Shown here piece after piece: positions 1-8,730 of a stretch of DNA of 64,000 bases. Within the stretch, counting starts at the first letter, position 1; every line of letters begins with the position of its first letter. Made by a program: the position numbers and the translations under genes. The notes beneath the pieces are model-generated. The model was given only the letters and a program-made list of their open reading frames with translations, searched no databases and was not told where the DNA came from. The DNA is from Geothrix sp. (lineage in GTDB: Bacteria > Acidobacteriota > Holophagae > Holophagales > Holophagaceae). The stretch is from contig JAUXSE010000056.1 in assembly GCA_030681515.1 (NCBI GenBank), forward strand, positions 62,001-126,000, in the 5' to 3' direction.

Positions 1-2855
1 ACCTGGCCTGGGGGGCGCAGCCGAACCTGGTGGACGACCTGGCGGCGCTGAACCGCCTGATCTCGGATCATCCCTGCTTCCTGGATGGCGCCGAGGTGCG
101 CCGTCTCAGCGCCGATGATGCGCCGGTGCTGGCCCTCCTGCGGATCTCGGCGGAAGGGTTCGACCAGGTGCTGGTGCTGGTGAACCTGGATGGGGACGCG
201 TCCCGGACCTGCCGCGTCGAGGCTCCCATCTGGATCGGCCTGGACGAACCGGGCCTGGATCTCCTGGGCCAGCCCCCGCCGGAACCGTGGAGCCTTCCGG
301 ACGGTGGCCGCGAGCTGCTCCTCCCGCCCGGCGCGAGCTTCTGCCTGGCGACCCAGGCTGCCCCCCGGGGCCTCTCCGGCGAAGCCTACCGGCGCGCCCG
401 GGCCCAGGCGGCCTGGGCCCTCCAGTCCCTCGCCGCGGTCCACCCTGCCGAGGCCATCGGCCCGGGCCACTGGCAGAAGTTGGCCGCAACCGCGGCACGG
501 GATCCCGAGGCGTTCCTGGCCGCGCTGCCCCATGTGGATGGGGACCTCCTCCGCCGGGATCTGCTGGCGGCCCTGGATGCGGCCCTCGCGGTTCCGGCCT
601 TCCCCCGGGTGACCCTCTGGCGGGCGGAGGATGTCCGGCGCGTGAGCCTGGTGGCGCCGGACCACTGGCTGCTGCTGAAGGATCCCTCCCCCTTTCACGC
701 CACTCTGCGCATGGCGGGCCATCCCGATCTGCACCTGCGGAGCGTGGCGATGGAGGAGGGATTCATCGTGGCCCTGCCGCCCCGTCCAGCGCGGAAGGGG
801 GAGGCCATCCTCACCCTCCAGCGCCATGCAGCGGGCGCGGGCCTCCTCCAGGCTGATCTCCGCTTCCTGCCCGGGCTTCCGGATCCGCCGCGACCGGGCC
901 GCGGGGGTCTGGCCCTGCTCACCAATGGGCGCGGCGGCATGGCGCGGCTGCACGGGGATCTCGGCGCCATCGCCTCGAAGTACGACTGCCTCCTGGCGGC
1001 GAATCTCCACCCCTCGGCCCCCTCGGACCGCCAGGTGCTGGCCAAGCGCCTGCGGGCCTGGGTGAACGCGGACGGCTTCATCACCCCCCTGGATGGGCGC
1101 AGCCTCGCGAGCTTCGAGGCCGGCCCTCCGGCCCGGTGGTCCTTCCTCGCCAGTGCGGGCGATGGACGCCGGGTGGCGGTCCACCTCGAAGCCGACATGC
1201 CCCCGGATCAGAACGCGGTGGTGCTGCGCTGGTCGCGGCCCACTGCCTCGGGCGCGGATACGGACCTGCCCGAACGGCACCAGGTGCGCCTCACCGTGCG
1301 CCTTGACCTGGAAGACCGGTCTTTCCACGGGGAGACTCGCCTTGATGTGGGGACGGAAGGCCATTTCCTGGCCGTCACCCGAACCTTGACGGATCGGGTG
1401 GGCTTCCGCTTCGCGCCCGGCACCGATCGCCACCTGGAGGCGTGGACCGAGGGCGGGGCGTACCATCCGCAGCCCGAAGCCTGCCTGGGCATTCCCCATC
1501 CGGTGGAAGGCCCCCGAGGGCTGGCGGATTCCGGGGATGCCTGGAGCCCCGGCTGGTTCGACCACTCCCTGCCGCCGGGATCCCAGGTGCGGATGACGGT
1601 CAGCGCCGAGACGGAGGCCATGCCCGAATCCCCACCCTCTGAGGCGCCCCTGCCGCTCGATTTCCCGGAGCGCCTCCATCGGGCCCTGCAGGCCTTCCTC
1701 GCCTGCCGCGAGGAGGGGCTCACCGTCATCGCCGGCTATCCCTGGTTCCTGGACTGGGGCCGCGACACGCTCATCGTCTGCCGGGGGCTGCTGACTTCGG
1801 GGCAGACGGAGGAGGCCGGGGTCATCCTCCGCACCTTCGCGGCCCTGGAAGACGGCGGGACCCTGCCCAACATGCTCGGCGCCGACAGCACCGCGGATCG
1901 CGATACCTCGGATGCCCCCCTCTGGCTGGCGGTGGCCTGCGAGGAGGCCTTGGAATACCTGGGGCCGGCCTTCTTCCAGGCGGAGGTGGGCGAGCGCACC
2001 GTGGCCGATGTGCTGACCTCTCTCGGCGAGCATCTGAGGATCGGCGCCCGCAACGGGGTGCGCATGGATCCCGCTTCCGGTCTGCTCTGGAGCCCCGCCC
2101 ACTTCACCTGGATGGACACCCGCTACCCCATGGGCACGCCGCGGGAAGGCTATCCCGTGGAGATCCAGGCCCTGTGGATCCGCCTGCTGCGGCTGCTGGA
2201 CCGGATGGTGGCGCCCAGCGACGGCGAGCCCTGGTCCGCCACCGCCGCCCGGGCCGAGGCTTCGCTCGATCTCTTCTGGCTCGATGCCCGGGGCTGGTTC
2301 GCGGATGTGCTGCTGGCCGCGAAAGGGGTGGCCGCCAAGGACGCCCTGCCCACCGATCACCTCCGTCCCAACCAGCTTTTCCTGGTCTCCCTGGGGCTGG
2401 TGACAGGGGACCGGGCCCGGCGCGCCGTGGCCGCCTCCGCCCGCCACCTGCTGGTGCCCGGCGGCCTGCGCAGCCTGGCGCCCCTGCCCGTTGTCGTGCC
2501 CCTGCCCATCCCCGCGCCCGGGGGCGGCACCCTCAATGATCCCCTGCATCCCTACCAGGGCCGCTACGAAGGCGACGAGGATACCCGCCGCAAGCCCGCC
2601 TACCACAACGGCACCGCCTGGGTCTGGCAATTGCCGCTGCTCTGCGAAGCCCTGGACCTGGCCTGGGACGGCGATCCCGCCGCCCGCGCCACGGCCCGCG
2701 CCTGGCTGGGCTCCGTGGCGCCCCTGCTGGACATAGGCTGCCTTGGCCAGTTGCCCGAAATCCTCGACGGCGACGCCCCCCATGCGGCACGGGGCTGCGA
2801 CGCCCAGGCCTGGAGCGTCAGCGAGGCGCTGCGGGTGTGGGAGAAGCTGGGCTGA
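1..2855 (+). CDS. Glycogen debranching enzyme (amylo-alpha-1,6-glucosidase), C-terminal part of a larger fusion; 5' end outside window
   Basis: The frame is open from the window edge; a GTG at 30 is available but the coding sense continues upstream of it, so I read this as a truncated gene. The first ~100 residues look like the C-terminal beta domain of a GH13 amylase-type enzyme. A debranching-enzyme N-terminal region follows (TNGRGGMARLHGD, then AANLHPSAPSDRQVL). From about residue 550 there is the (alpha/alpha)6 glucosidase domain, with the signature FLDWGRDTLIVCRGLL and later YHNGTAWVWQLPLL. Role inferred from family: removal of alpha-1,6 branches during glycogen breakdown in the cytoplasm. 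glgB and glgP lie downstream. The GH13 part cannot be assigned without the missing 5' end. Confidence 0.8.
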   Translation, partial: LAWGAQPNLVDDLAALNRLISDHPCFLDGAEVRRLSADDAPVLALLRISAEGFDQVLVLVNLDGDASRTCRVEAPIWIGLDEPGLDLLGQPPPEPWSLPDGGRELLLPPGASFCLATQAAPRGLSGEAYRRARAQAAWALQSLAAVHPAEAIGPGHWQKLAATAARDPEAFLAALPHVDGDLLRRDLLAALDAALAVPAFPRVTLWRAEDVRRVSLVAPDHWLLLKDPSPFHATLRMAGHPDLHLRSVAMEEGFIVALPPRPARKGEAILTLQRHAAGAGLLQADLRFLPGLPDPPRPGRGGLALLTNGRGGMARLHGDLGAIASKYDCLLAANLHPSAPSDRQVLAKRLRAWVNADGFITPLDGRSLASFEAGPPARWSFLASAGDGRRVAVHLEADMPPDQNAVVLRWSRPTASGADTDLPERHQVRLTVRLDLEDRSFHGETRLDVGTEGHFLAVTRTLTDRVGFRFAPGTDRHLEAWTEGGAYHPQPEACLGIPHPVEGPRGLADSGDAWSPGWFDHSLPPGSQVRMTVSAETEAMPESPPSEAPLPLDFPERLHRALQAFLACREEGLTVIAGYPWFLDWGRDTLIVCRGLLTSGQTEEAGVILRTFAALEDGGTLPNMLGADSTADRDTSDAPLWLAVACEEALEYLGPAFFQAEVGERTVADVLTSLGEHLRIGARNGVRMDPASGLLWSPAHFTWMDTRYPMGTPREGYPVEIQALWIRLLRLLDRMVAPSDGEPWSATAARAEASLDLFWLDARGWFADVLLAAKGVAAKDALPTDHLRPNQLFLVSLGLVTGDRARRAVAASARHLLVPGGLRSLAPLPVVVPLPIPAPGGGTLNDPLHPYQGRYEGDEDTRRKPAYHNGTAWVWQLPLLCEALDLAWDGDPAARATARAWLGSVAPLLDIGCLGQLPEILDGDAPHAARGCDAQAWSVSEALRVWEKLG

Positions 2856-2920
2856 GGAGGAGCCCGTGTGCCGCGTTGCGGAGTTTCTCCGTCAGTTCCA
2901 GGGCGATGGTCTTGAGGGTG

Positions 2921-3253
2921 TTACTTACCCCCAACCGCCTTGCTCGCTTCCTTCACCGTCACCGCAGTCTTCCGAATGATGTCCTGAAAGGCGGCACTGG
3001 TACTGGCCCAGCCCACCACATCCACCTTGTAGGGCAGATCGGATTCGGAAAAGTCATCCGCCAGGGCCGCGCTGACGGCGAGGCTCAGAGGCACGTCAGT
3101 GATCACGGCGAGATCCAGATCGGAGTATTCCTTGGCGGTCCATGTGGCACGGGAACCAAAGGCCCAGACTTCGAATTGGGGCACCCGCTTTTGCAGGATG
3201 CCGTGAACCAGCTCCCAATGATCCGGGCGCATATCGATCCGCGGCATCTCCAT
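2921..3253 (-). CDS. MNT-type nucleotidyltransferase, antitoxin-like partner of the adjacent HEPN protein
   Basis: About 110 residues with the minimal nucleotidyltransferase signature GSRATW...SDLDLAV, in which the two Asp residues would bind metal. The start is the ATG at 3253, which overlaps the stop of the HEPN gene by one base (TGATG), so the pair is translationally coupled. A longer open frame extends upstream but lies inside the HEPN gene. Such HI0073/HI0074-like pairs are known as toxin-antitoxin or nucleotide-modifying modules. The gene contains ATC-GAT for Ile-Asp, which the surrounding glycogen genes avoid, consistent with acquisition. Confidence 0.8.
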   Translation of the reverse strand: MEMPRIDMRPDHWELVHGILQKRVPQFEVWAFGSRATWTAKEYSDLDLAVITDVPLSLAVSAALADDFSESDLPYKVDVVGWASTSAAFQDIIRKTAVTVKEASKAVGGK

Positions 3254-3657
3254 CAGGCTTGCCGCTGCTGGATCTGGCCGCACAGGTAGCGGGCTTCTTC
3301 GAGGAAGGCCGGGATTCCGCCCACAACTTCCAGCGCGACTCCCTCGTCGTAGGTGTGGCTGGTCTTGGAGCGCATATCGCGGTAGGTCTTCCAGGTGGGC
3401 CAGTCGCCCAGCAACAGGCCCTGTTCATTCCCTGAGCGAATCAAATCCTGAAAAGGCATGCGGTCGAAATCATCGGGCGTCGGCGAAGACGCCTCCAGGT
3501 AGCGCTTCAGCATTTTGTGGCCAATCTCGTACGTAAACTCGAAGCGTTGCACCAGCCCGTCCCGGATCAAGGTCTGCGAGGTATCGCGCCCATAGGCTTC
3601 CAGCCCCTCCTCAAGACGGGCGATGGCATTCACAAGTGGGGTGAGATCCAGGGTCAC
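3253..3657 (-). CDS. HEPN-domain protein, HI0074-like nucleotidyltransferase substrate-binding partner
   Basis: A helical protein of 134 residues. Features shared with the HI0074 family are FEFTYEIGHKMLKRYLE in the first half and TWKTYRDMRSKTSHTYDE, which carries the RxxxxxH-type HEPN motif. I chose the GTG at 3657 (VTLDLTPLV) because family members usually begin MTLDFS-like; the open frame continues 13 codons further but with low-complexity Gly/Phe sequence. It is the first gene of a two-gene minus-strand unit inserted between plus-strand glycogen genes. Toxin activity is inferred from the family. Confidence 0.75.
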   Translation of the reverse strand: MTLDLTPLVNAIARLEEGLEAYGRDTSQTLIRDGLVQRFEFTYEIGHKMLKRYLEASSPTPDDFDRMPFQDLIRSGNEQGLLLGDWPTWKTYRDMRSKTSHTYDEGVALEVVGGIPAFLEEARYLCGQIQQRQA

Positions 3658-3891
3658 GCCGCCCCCAAAACAAAAAAAACCGCCAGGATTGCGCACTCTT
3701 TGAGGAACTGGTTCGAGTTCGTGTTCATCGATTCATTGTGTCGGTAGGCAGGCCGGATAGGTAGAGCGATCGTGCGGGAGGCGGAAAATTCACGACTCCC
3801 ATCTCCTTATCAGGACCGCTCCATTCCGGGACGATATAGGCCCACCCAATTCAAGCTCCATGCCTGCCTCCATCGCGCCATAGAATGACCC

Positions 3892-5820
3892 ATGGAACCT
3901 GCCCGCCTCGCCTCGACCTTGGGCGACCTGGATTTGCACCTGCTGGGCGAGGGGACGCATCTGCGGGCCTACGAAAAGCTGGGGGCGCATCCCCGGGTCG
4001 TGGACGGCACCGCGGGGGTGAGCTTCGCGGTCTGGGCGCCCAATGCGATCTCCGTGGGCGTGGTGGGGGATTTCAACGGCTGGGACGGCCGCGCCCATCC
4101 GTTGCATCCCGCGGGTCCCAACGGGTTCTGGGAGATCTTCGTGCCTGGTTTGGTGCCGGGGATGCTCTACAAGTTCGAGATCCACGGCCCGGATGGCAGC
4201 CTGCTGCCCCTCAAGGCAGACCCCTACGCCTTCCGGTGCGAGCGGGCGCCCGGCACGGCCTCCATCGTCCACGGCCTGCCTGGCTACGCCTGGGGCGACG
4301 GCGCGTGGATGGATCTGCGCCGGGGGACGAAAGCCCACGCGGCGCCCCTCAGCATCTACGAGCTCCACCTGGGCTCCTGGCGGCGGCGGCCGGACGGCGC
4401 CTTCATGAGCTACCGGGAGATCGCCGCGGACCTGGCCCCCTATGCGAGCTGGCTGGGCTTCACCCATGTGCAGCTGCTGCCCATCATGGAGCACCCCTAC
4501 GATCCCTCCTGGGGCTACCAGCCCCTGGGCCTGTTCGCGCCCACCAGCCGCTTCGGCGGGCCGGAGGACTTCAAGGCTTTCGTGGACACCCTGCATCAGG
4601 CCGGCCTGGGGGTCCTCCTCGACTGGGTGCCCGCCCACTTCCCCGAGGACGCCCACGGCCTGGCGGCCTTCGACGGCACCCATCTCTATGAGCACGCGGA
4701 TCCCCGCCAGGGCCGCCACATGGACTGGGGCACGCTGATCTACAACTACGGCCGCGCCGAAGTGCAGAACTACCTCATCTCGAATGCCCTCTTCTGGCTC
4801 GACCAGTTCCATGTGGACGGACTGCGGGTGGATGCGGTGGCGGCGATGCTCTATCTGGACTACAGCCGGGAAGCGGGCCAGTGGATCCCCAACCGGGACG
4901 GAGGCCGGGAAAACCTGGAAGCCGTGGCCTTCCTGCGCCGCCTGAACGAGGTGGTCTACGCCCAGTTCCCCGACACCTTCACCGTGGCCGAGGAATCCAC
5001 GGCCTGGCCCGGCGTCTCCCGGCCCACGGACCAGGGCGGCCTCGGCTTCGGCTTCAAGTGGGACATGGGCTGGATGCACGACACTCTGCGCTACCTGGGC
5101 CAGGGCATGATGGCGCGGCCCCACCATCACGACGACATCACCTTCTCCATGCTCTACCACGATGCGGAGAACTATGTGCTTCCGCTTTCGCACGACGAGG
5201 TGGTTCACGAGAAGCGGAGTCTGCTGGACCGGATGCCCGGCGAACCCTGGGAGCGCCTGGCGAACCTGCGCCTGCTCTACGCCTGGCTCTACGCCCACGG
5301 CGGCAAGAAGCTGCTCTTCATGGGTGGCGAGTTCGCCCAGGGGCGCGAATGGAATCACGATACCGCCCTGGATTGGGGCCTGCTCGATCGGCCCGAGAAC
5401 AAGGGCATCCATGACCTGGTGCGCGATCTCAACGGGCTCTACCGCCGCCACCCGGCCCTGCACGAGGGGGACTGCCAGGTCGGCGGGTTCTCGTGGATTG
5501 ACTGCGGCGACCGGTTCAACAGCGTGCTCACGCTGCTGCGCAGGGCTGCGGATCCCGGGGACTTCGTGGCCATCGCCTTCAACTTCACGGCACGCCCCCG
5601 GCACGGCTACCGCATCGGCGTGCCCGCGCCCGGCGCCTACGCCGAGCTGCTGAACACGGATTCCGCGCACTACGGCGGACGGAACCTGGGCAACACTGGG
5701 CGCGTCGAGACCGAAGCCATCCCCGCCCACGGGTTCCCGCAGTCCCTGAACCTCACCCTGCCACCGCTCGCGGCGCTGTTCCTCCAGCCTGAACCGCCTT
5801 CCCCCGCGCCACGCCACTAG
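3892..5820 (+). CDS. glgB: 1,4-alpha-glucan branching enzyme
   Basis: 642 residues, the length of short bacterial branching enzymes. The N-terminal CBM48-type domain contains [23 protein letters not shown]. The GH13 barrel holds HLGSWRR, the [12 protein letters not shown] motif, the nucleophile motif [11 protein letters not shown] and the acid/base region [28 protein letters not shown] and [15 protein letters not shown] complete the family signature. It transfers alpha-1,4 segments to form alpha-1,6 branches in glycogen. glgP begins 8 bp after its stop, so the two are probably co-transcribed. Confidence 0.96.
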   Translation: MEPARLASTLGDLDLHLLGEGTHLRAYEKLGAHPRVVDGTAGVSFAVWAPNAISVGVVGDFNGWDGRAHPLHPAGPNGFWEIFVPGLVPGMLYKFEIHGPDGSLLPLKADPYAFRCERAPGTASIVHGLPGYAWGDGAWMDLRRGTKAHAAPLSIYELHLGSWRRRPDGAFMSYREIAADLAPYASWLGFTHVQLLPIMEHPYDPSWGYQPLGLFAPTSRFGGPEDFKAFVDTLHQAGLGVLLDWVPAHFPEDAHGLAAFDGTHLYEHADPRQGRHMDWGTLIYNYGRAEVQNYLISNALFWLDQFHVDGLRVDAVAAMLYLDYSREAGQWIPNRDGGRENLEAVAFLRRLNEVVYAQFPDTFTVAEESTAWPGVSRPTDQGGLGFGFKWDMGWMHDTLRYLGQGMMARPHHHDDITFSMLYHDAENYVLPLSHDEVVHEKRSLLDRMPGEPWERLANLRLLYAWLYAHGGKKLLFMGGEFAQGREWNHDTALDWGLLDRPENKGIHDLVRDLNGLYRRHPALHEGDCQVGGFSWIDCGDRFNSVLTLLRRAADPGDFVAIAFNFTARPRHGYRIGVPAPGAYAELLNTDSAHYGGRNLGNTGRVETEAIPAHGFPQSLNLTLPPLAALFLQPEPPSPAPRH

Positions 5821-5828
5821 GAACGATC

Positions 5829-7955
5829 ATGGACAAGCTCATCCCCAAGCTGCAGAAGCTCACCCAGAACCTGTGGTGGACCTGGAAACCCGAGGTGCGG
5901 ACCATCTTCCGGGATCTGGATCTGGATCTGTACCACAAGGCCCACCAGAACCCCATGTCCGTGCTCAAGCAGATCACGCCCGAACAGCTCGAACAGCGTG
6001 CGGCGGATGTGGACGTGCCCGCCCGGGTGGACCGGGCCTTGCGCCAGCTGCAGGAGTACCTCACGCCGGTCACCACCTGGGGTCTCACCCACGCGGGGGC
6101 CATGCGGTCCCGCCCCATCGCCTACTTCTGCATGGAGTTCGGCATCCACGAATCCCTGCCCATCTATTCCGGCGGCCTGGGCATCCTGGCGGGCGACCAC
6201 CTGAAGGCCGCCTCGGACCTGGGCGTGCCCCTGGTGGGCGTGGGCCTGCTCTACCACGAGGGCTACACGAGCCAGGTGCTGGACGCCAGCTTCTGGCAGC
6301 AGGACGTGGTGGAACCCTACGACATCGCGGACCTGCCGCTGGTTCCCACCCTGGATCGCCACGGTGAGCCCGTGCAGGTCTCCGTGGAACTGCCCGGGCG
6401 GCTGGTGCATGCCGCGGTTCTCGAAGTGCAGGTGGGCCGCATCCGCCTCCTCCTTCTGGACACCCGCGTCAAGCAGAATGCTCCGAAGGATGTGGCCCTC
6501 GCCGCCCGCCTCTACGGCGGCGACCAGCGCATGCGCATGGAGCAGGAGCTGCTGCTGGGCGTGGGTGGCGCCCGGGCCCTGCGCGCCCTCGGCATCACGG
6601 CCAGCGTCTTCCACCTCAACGAGGGTCATTCCGCCTTCGCCCTGCTGGAACGGGCGCGGCACCGCATCCAGGCGGACGGCATGGACCCCCACAAGGCCCT
6701 GCAGGAAGTCGCCTCGTCCACCGTGTTCACCACGCATACCCCCGTGGACGCCGGCCACGACCGCTTCCCCGCGGACCTGGCCGGGGAGCATCTGCGGCCC
6801 CTGGCCGAGGGACTGAAACTGCCCCTCGACGAGGTCATGGGCCTGGGGCGGATCAATCCCCACGACCACGGCTCGCCCTTCCTCCCCACGGTGCTGGCCC
6901 TCAAGCTGTCCCGCCGCGCCAACGGCGTGTCCGCCCTGCACGGCGTGGTGTCCCGCAGGATGTGGAACCACCTGTACCCCGGGCTGCGGGAAGATGCCGT
7001 CCCCATCGGCCATGTCACCAATGGCGTTCACCTGCCCACCTGGCTGGCCACCGAGATGAACCATCTGTACGAATCGCACCTCGGCGTGTGCTATCAGAGC
7101 GCCCTCACCCGCCCCGATACCTGGACGAAAATCCTGCCCGTGTCCTCCGCCGAGATCTGGGAGACCAAGCAGGTGCTGAAGGCCCGGACCATCCGCTTCA
7201 TCCGGAAACGCAGCGCCGATATGCGCGCGCGCCTGGGCCTGCCGGAAATTGATCCGGCGCCCCTGGACCCGGACGCCCTCACCATCGGCTTCGCCCGCCG
7301 CTTCGTGCCCTACAAGCGGCCCGACCTGCTCTTCACCGATCTGGACCGCCTGGACCGCCTGGTGAACGACCCCGAGCGCCCCGTGAACCTCATCTTCTCG
7401 GGCCGCGCCCACCCGGCGGACCAGACGGGCAAGGCCCTCATCCAGAAGGTGGCGCGGATCCTGGAGGATCCCCGCTTCCGCCACCGGATCCTCTTCATCG
7501 AGAACTACAACATCCACGTGGGACGGATGCTCTACCAGGGCATTGACGCCTGGCTCAACAACCCCCAGCGCCCCCTGGAGGCCTGCGGCACCAGCGGCAT
7601 GAAGGTGGTGCTCAACGGTGGCCTGCACATTTCGGTGCGGGATGGCTGGTGGGCCGAGGCCTACGATGGCGAGAACGGCTTCGCCATCGGCACCGGGGAG
7701 ATCCACGCGGACCAGGCCATCCAGGATCAGCGCGATGCCGACGACCTCTTCCGCGTGCTGGAGGAAGAGGTCGTGCCGATGTACTACGAAGACCGCAACG
7801 CCGCTGGCGTCCCCCGCTGCTGGGTGGACCGCGTGAAACATTCCATCCGCACCCTGGCCTGGCGCTTCAACGCCGATCGCATGGTGCAGGACTACGTCCA
7901 GCACCTCTACCTGCCCGCCGCCATCGGCAGCAGCTGCCAGATGCCGCCGCCCTGA
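5829..7955 (+). CDS. glgP: Alpha-glucan phosphorylase (GT35, short form)
   Basis: 708 residues. The protein begins with an N-terminal helical region (LTQNLWWTWKPEV). It then carries FCMEFGIHESLPIYSGGLGILAGDHLKAASDLG, typical of the short phosphorylase branch. The pyridoxal-phosphate site lies in CGTSGMKVVLNGG, whose Lys would carry the cofactor. FARRFVPYKRPDLLF is the C-terminal lobe signature. Role: phosphorolysis of alpha-1,4-glucan to glucose-1-phosphate. It lies immediately downstream of glgB and ends before a strong perfect hairpin. It contains the Ile-Asp pairs EIDP and GIDA, both written ATT-GAY. Confidence 0.95.
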   Translation: MDKLIPKLQKLTQNLWWTWKPEVRTIFRDLDLDLYHKAHQNPMSVLKQITPEQLEQRAADVDVPARVDRALRQLQEYLTPVTTWGLTHAGAMRSRPIAYFCMEFGIHESLPIYSGGLGILAGDHLKAASDLGVPLVGVGLLYHEGYTSQVLDASFWQQDVVEPYDIADLPLVPTLDRHGEPVQVSVELPGRLVHAAVLEVQVGRIRLLLLDTRVKQNAPKDVALAARLYGGDQRMRMEQELLLGVGGARALRALGITASVFHLNEGHSAFALLERARHRIQADGMDPHKALQEVASSTVFTTHTPVDAGHDRFPADLAGEHLRPLAEGLKLPLDEVMGLGRINPHDHGSPFLPTVLALKLSRRANGVSALHGVVSRRMWNHLYPGLREDAVPIGHVTNGVHLPTWLATEMNHLYESHLGVCYQSALTRPDTWTKILPVSSAEIWETKQVLKARTIRFIRKRSADMRARLGLPEIDPAPLDPDALTIGFARRFVPYKRPDLLFTDLDRLDRLVNDPERPVNLIFSGRAHPADQTGKALIQKVARILEDPRFRHRILFIENYNIHVGRMLYQGIDAWLNNPQRPLEACGTSGMKVVLNGGLHISVRDGWWAEAYDGENGFAIGTGEIHADQAIQDQRDADDLFRVLEEEVVPMYYEDRNAAGVPRCWVDRVKHSIRTLAWRFNADRMVQDYVQHLYLPAAIGSSCQMPPP

Positions 7956-7968
7956 CCGACCGCCGGGT

Positions 7969-8001
7969 AATTCTGCAGGCTCCGGGGGAGCCTGCAGAAT
8001 T
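7969..8001. terminator. Perfect 15-bp hairpin downstream of glgP
   Basis: A 15-bp stem (7969-7983 pairs perfectly with 7987-8001) closes a GGG loop. It starts 13 bases after the glgP stop. No T-run follows, so it is either a non-canonical terminator or an RNA-stabilising 3' hairpin. Confidence 0.5.
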
Positions 8002-8096
8002 GGGACCCGGCGAGGAGGTCATGCCACGCGACCGCCGGGAAAAACCCTCGTATCGCCCCCCGAGCGGACGATACTTGGAGTCCGGGAACTTCCGCC

Positions 8097-8726
8097 ATGA
8101 CCGCAACCTCTCCTGCCCCGCCGACCGCCAGGCGCCCTGATCTGGAGCGCCGGGCCTTCCTCGACCTGCTCCGGATGGCCAATACCCTGGCGGATCCGGA
8201 GGGGATCGCCCGGCAGCTGGTGGTCCTCGCCCGGCATCTGTCGGGCTGCGAGGCCGTGGCCATCCGGTTGAAGGCCGGGCCGGGCTTCCCCTATGCCGCG
8301 AGCCTGGGTTTCCCGGCGCGCTTCCTGGTCCTGGAGGATGACCTCTGTGCCAAGGACGGGGACGGCCACCTCCTGCGGGACGAGCACCGGAAGCCGATCC
8401 TGGCCTGCCTCTGCGGCCAGGTGCTATCCGGCCGGGTGGATCGCGCCCAGCCCTGGTTCACGGACCGCGGCAGCTTCATCACCGCCTCCACCAGTGCGCT
8501 CCTGGCCTCCCCATCCGGAATCCAGCTCCTGGGGTCCACCCGCAACCCATGCCATGTGGAGGGCTACGAAACCGTCGGCCTCTTCCCCATCCGGCGGGAC
8601 GATGTGACCTACGGCCTGATCCAGTGCAACGACCGGCGGCCCGGCCGGCTCACACCGGAAGCCATTGACCTGATGGAAAACCTCGCCGTCAGCGCCTCGC
8701 ATCTGTTCCAGCTGGCCATGGCGTAA
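8097..8726 (+). CDS. Stand-alone GAF-domain protein with conserved cysteine motif
   Basis: 209 residues and essentially one GAF domain, with a leading helix (LERRAFLDLLRMANTLADPEGIA). The segment ACLCGQVLSG...GSFITAST...TRNPCHVEGYETVGLFPIR matches a GAF subclass normally found inside sensor kinases. There, CxCG and the distal Cys are conserved and followed by EGYES-like and FPIR motifs. No kinase, cyclase or DNA-binding domain is attached. The ligand and partner are unknown. It sits between glgP and pgi, which converges on it with a gap of only 4 bp. Cysteine-based metal or redox sensing is a guess. Confidence 0.75.
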   Translation: MTATSPAPPTARRPDLERRAFLDLLRMANTLADPEGIARQLVVLARHLSGCEAVAIRLKAGPGFPYAASLGFPARFLVLEDDLCAKDGDGHLLRDEHRKPILACLCGQVLSGRVDRAQPWFTDRGSFITASTSALLASPSGIQLLGSTRNPCHVEGYETVGLFPIRRDDVTYGLIQCNDRRPGRLTPEAIDLMENLAVSASHLFQLAMA

Positions 8727-8730
8727 GGGG

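Noticed and set aside
3790-5817. Long open frame antisense to glgB (about 675 codons)
   Set aside because: High-GC third positions leave the opposite strand open; the translation is low-complexity Gly/Ala/His/Arg sequence without motifs, while glgB is unambiguous.
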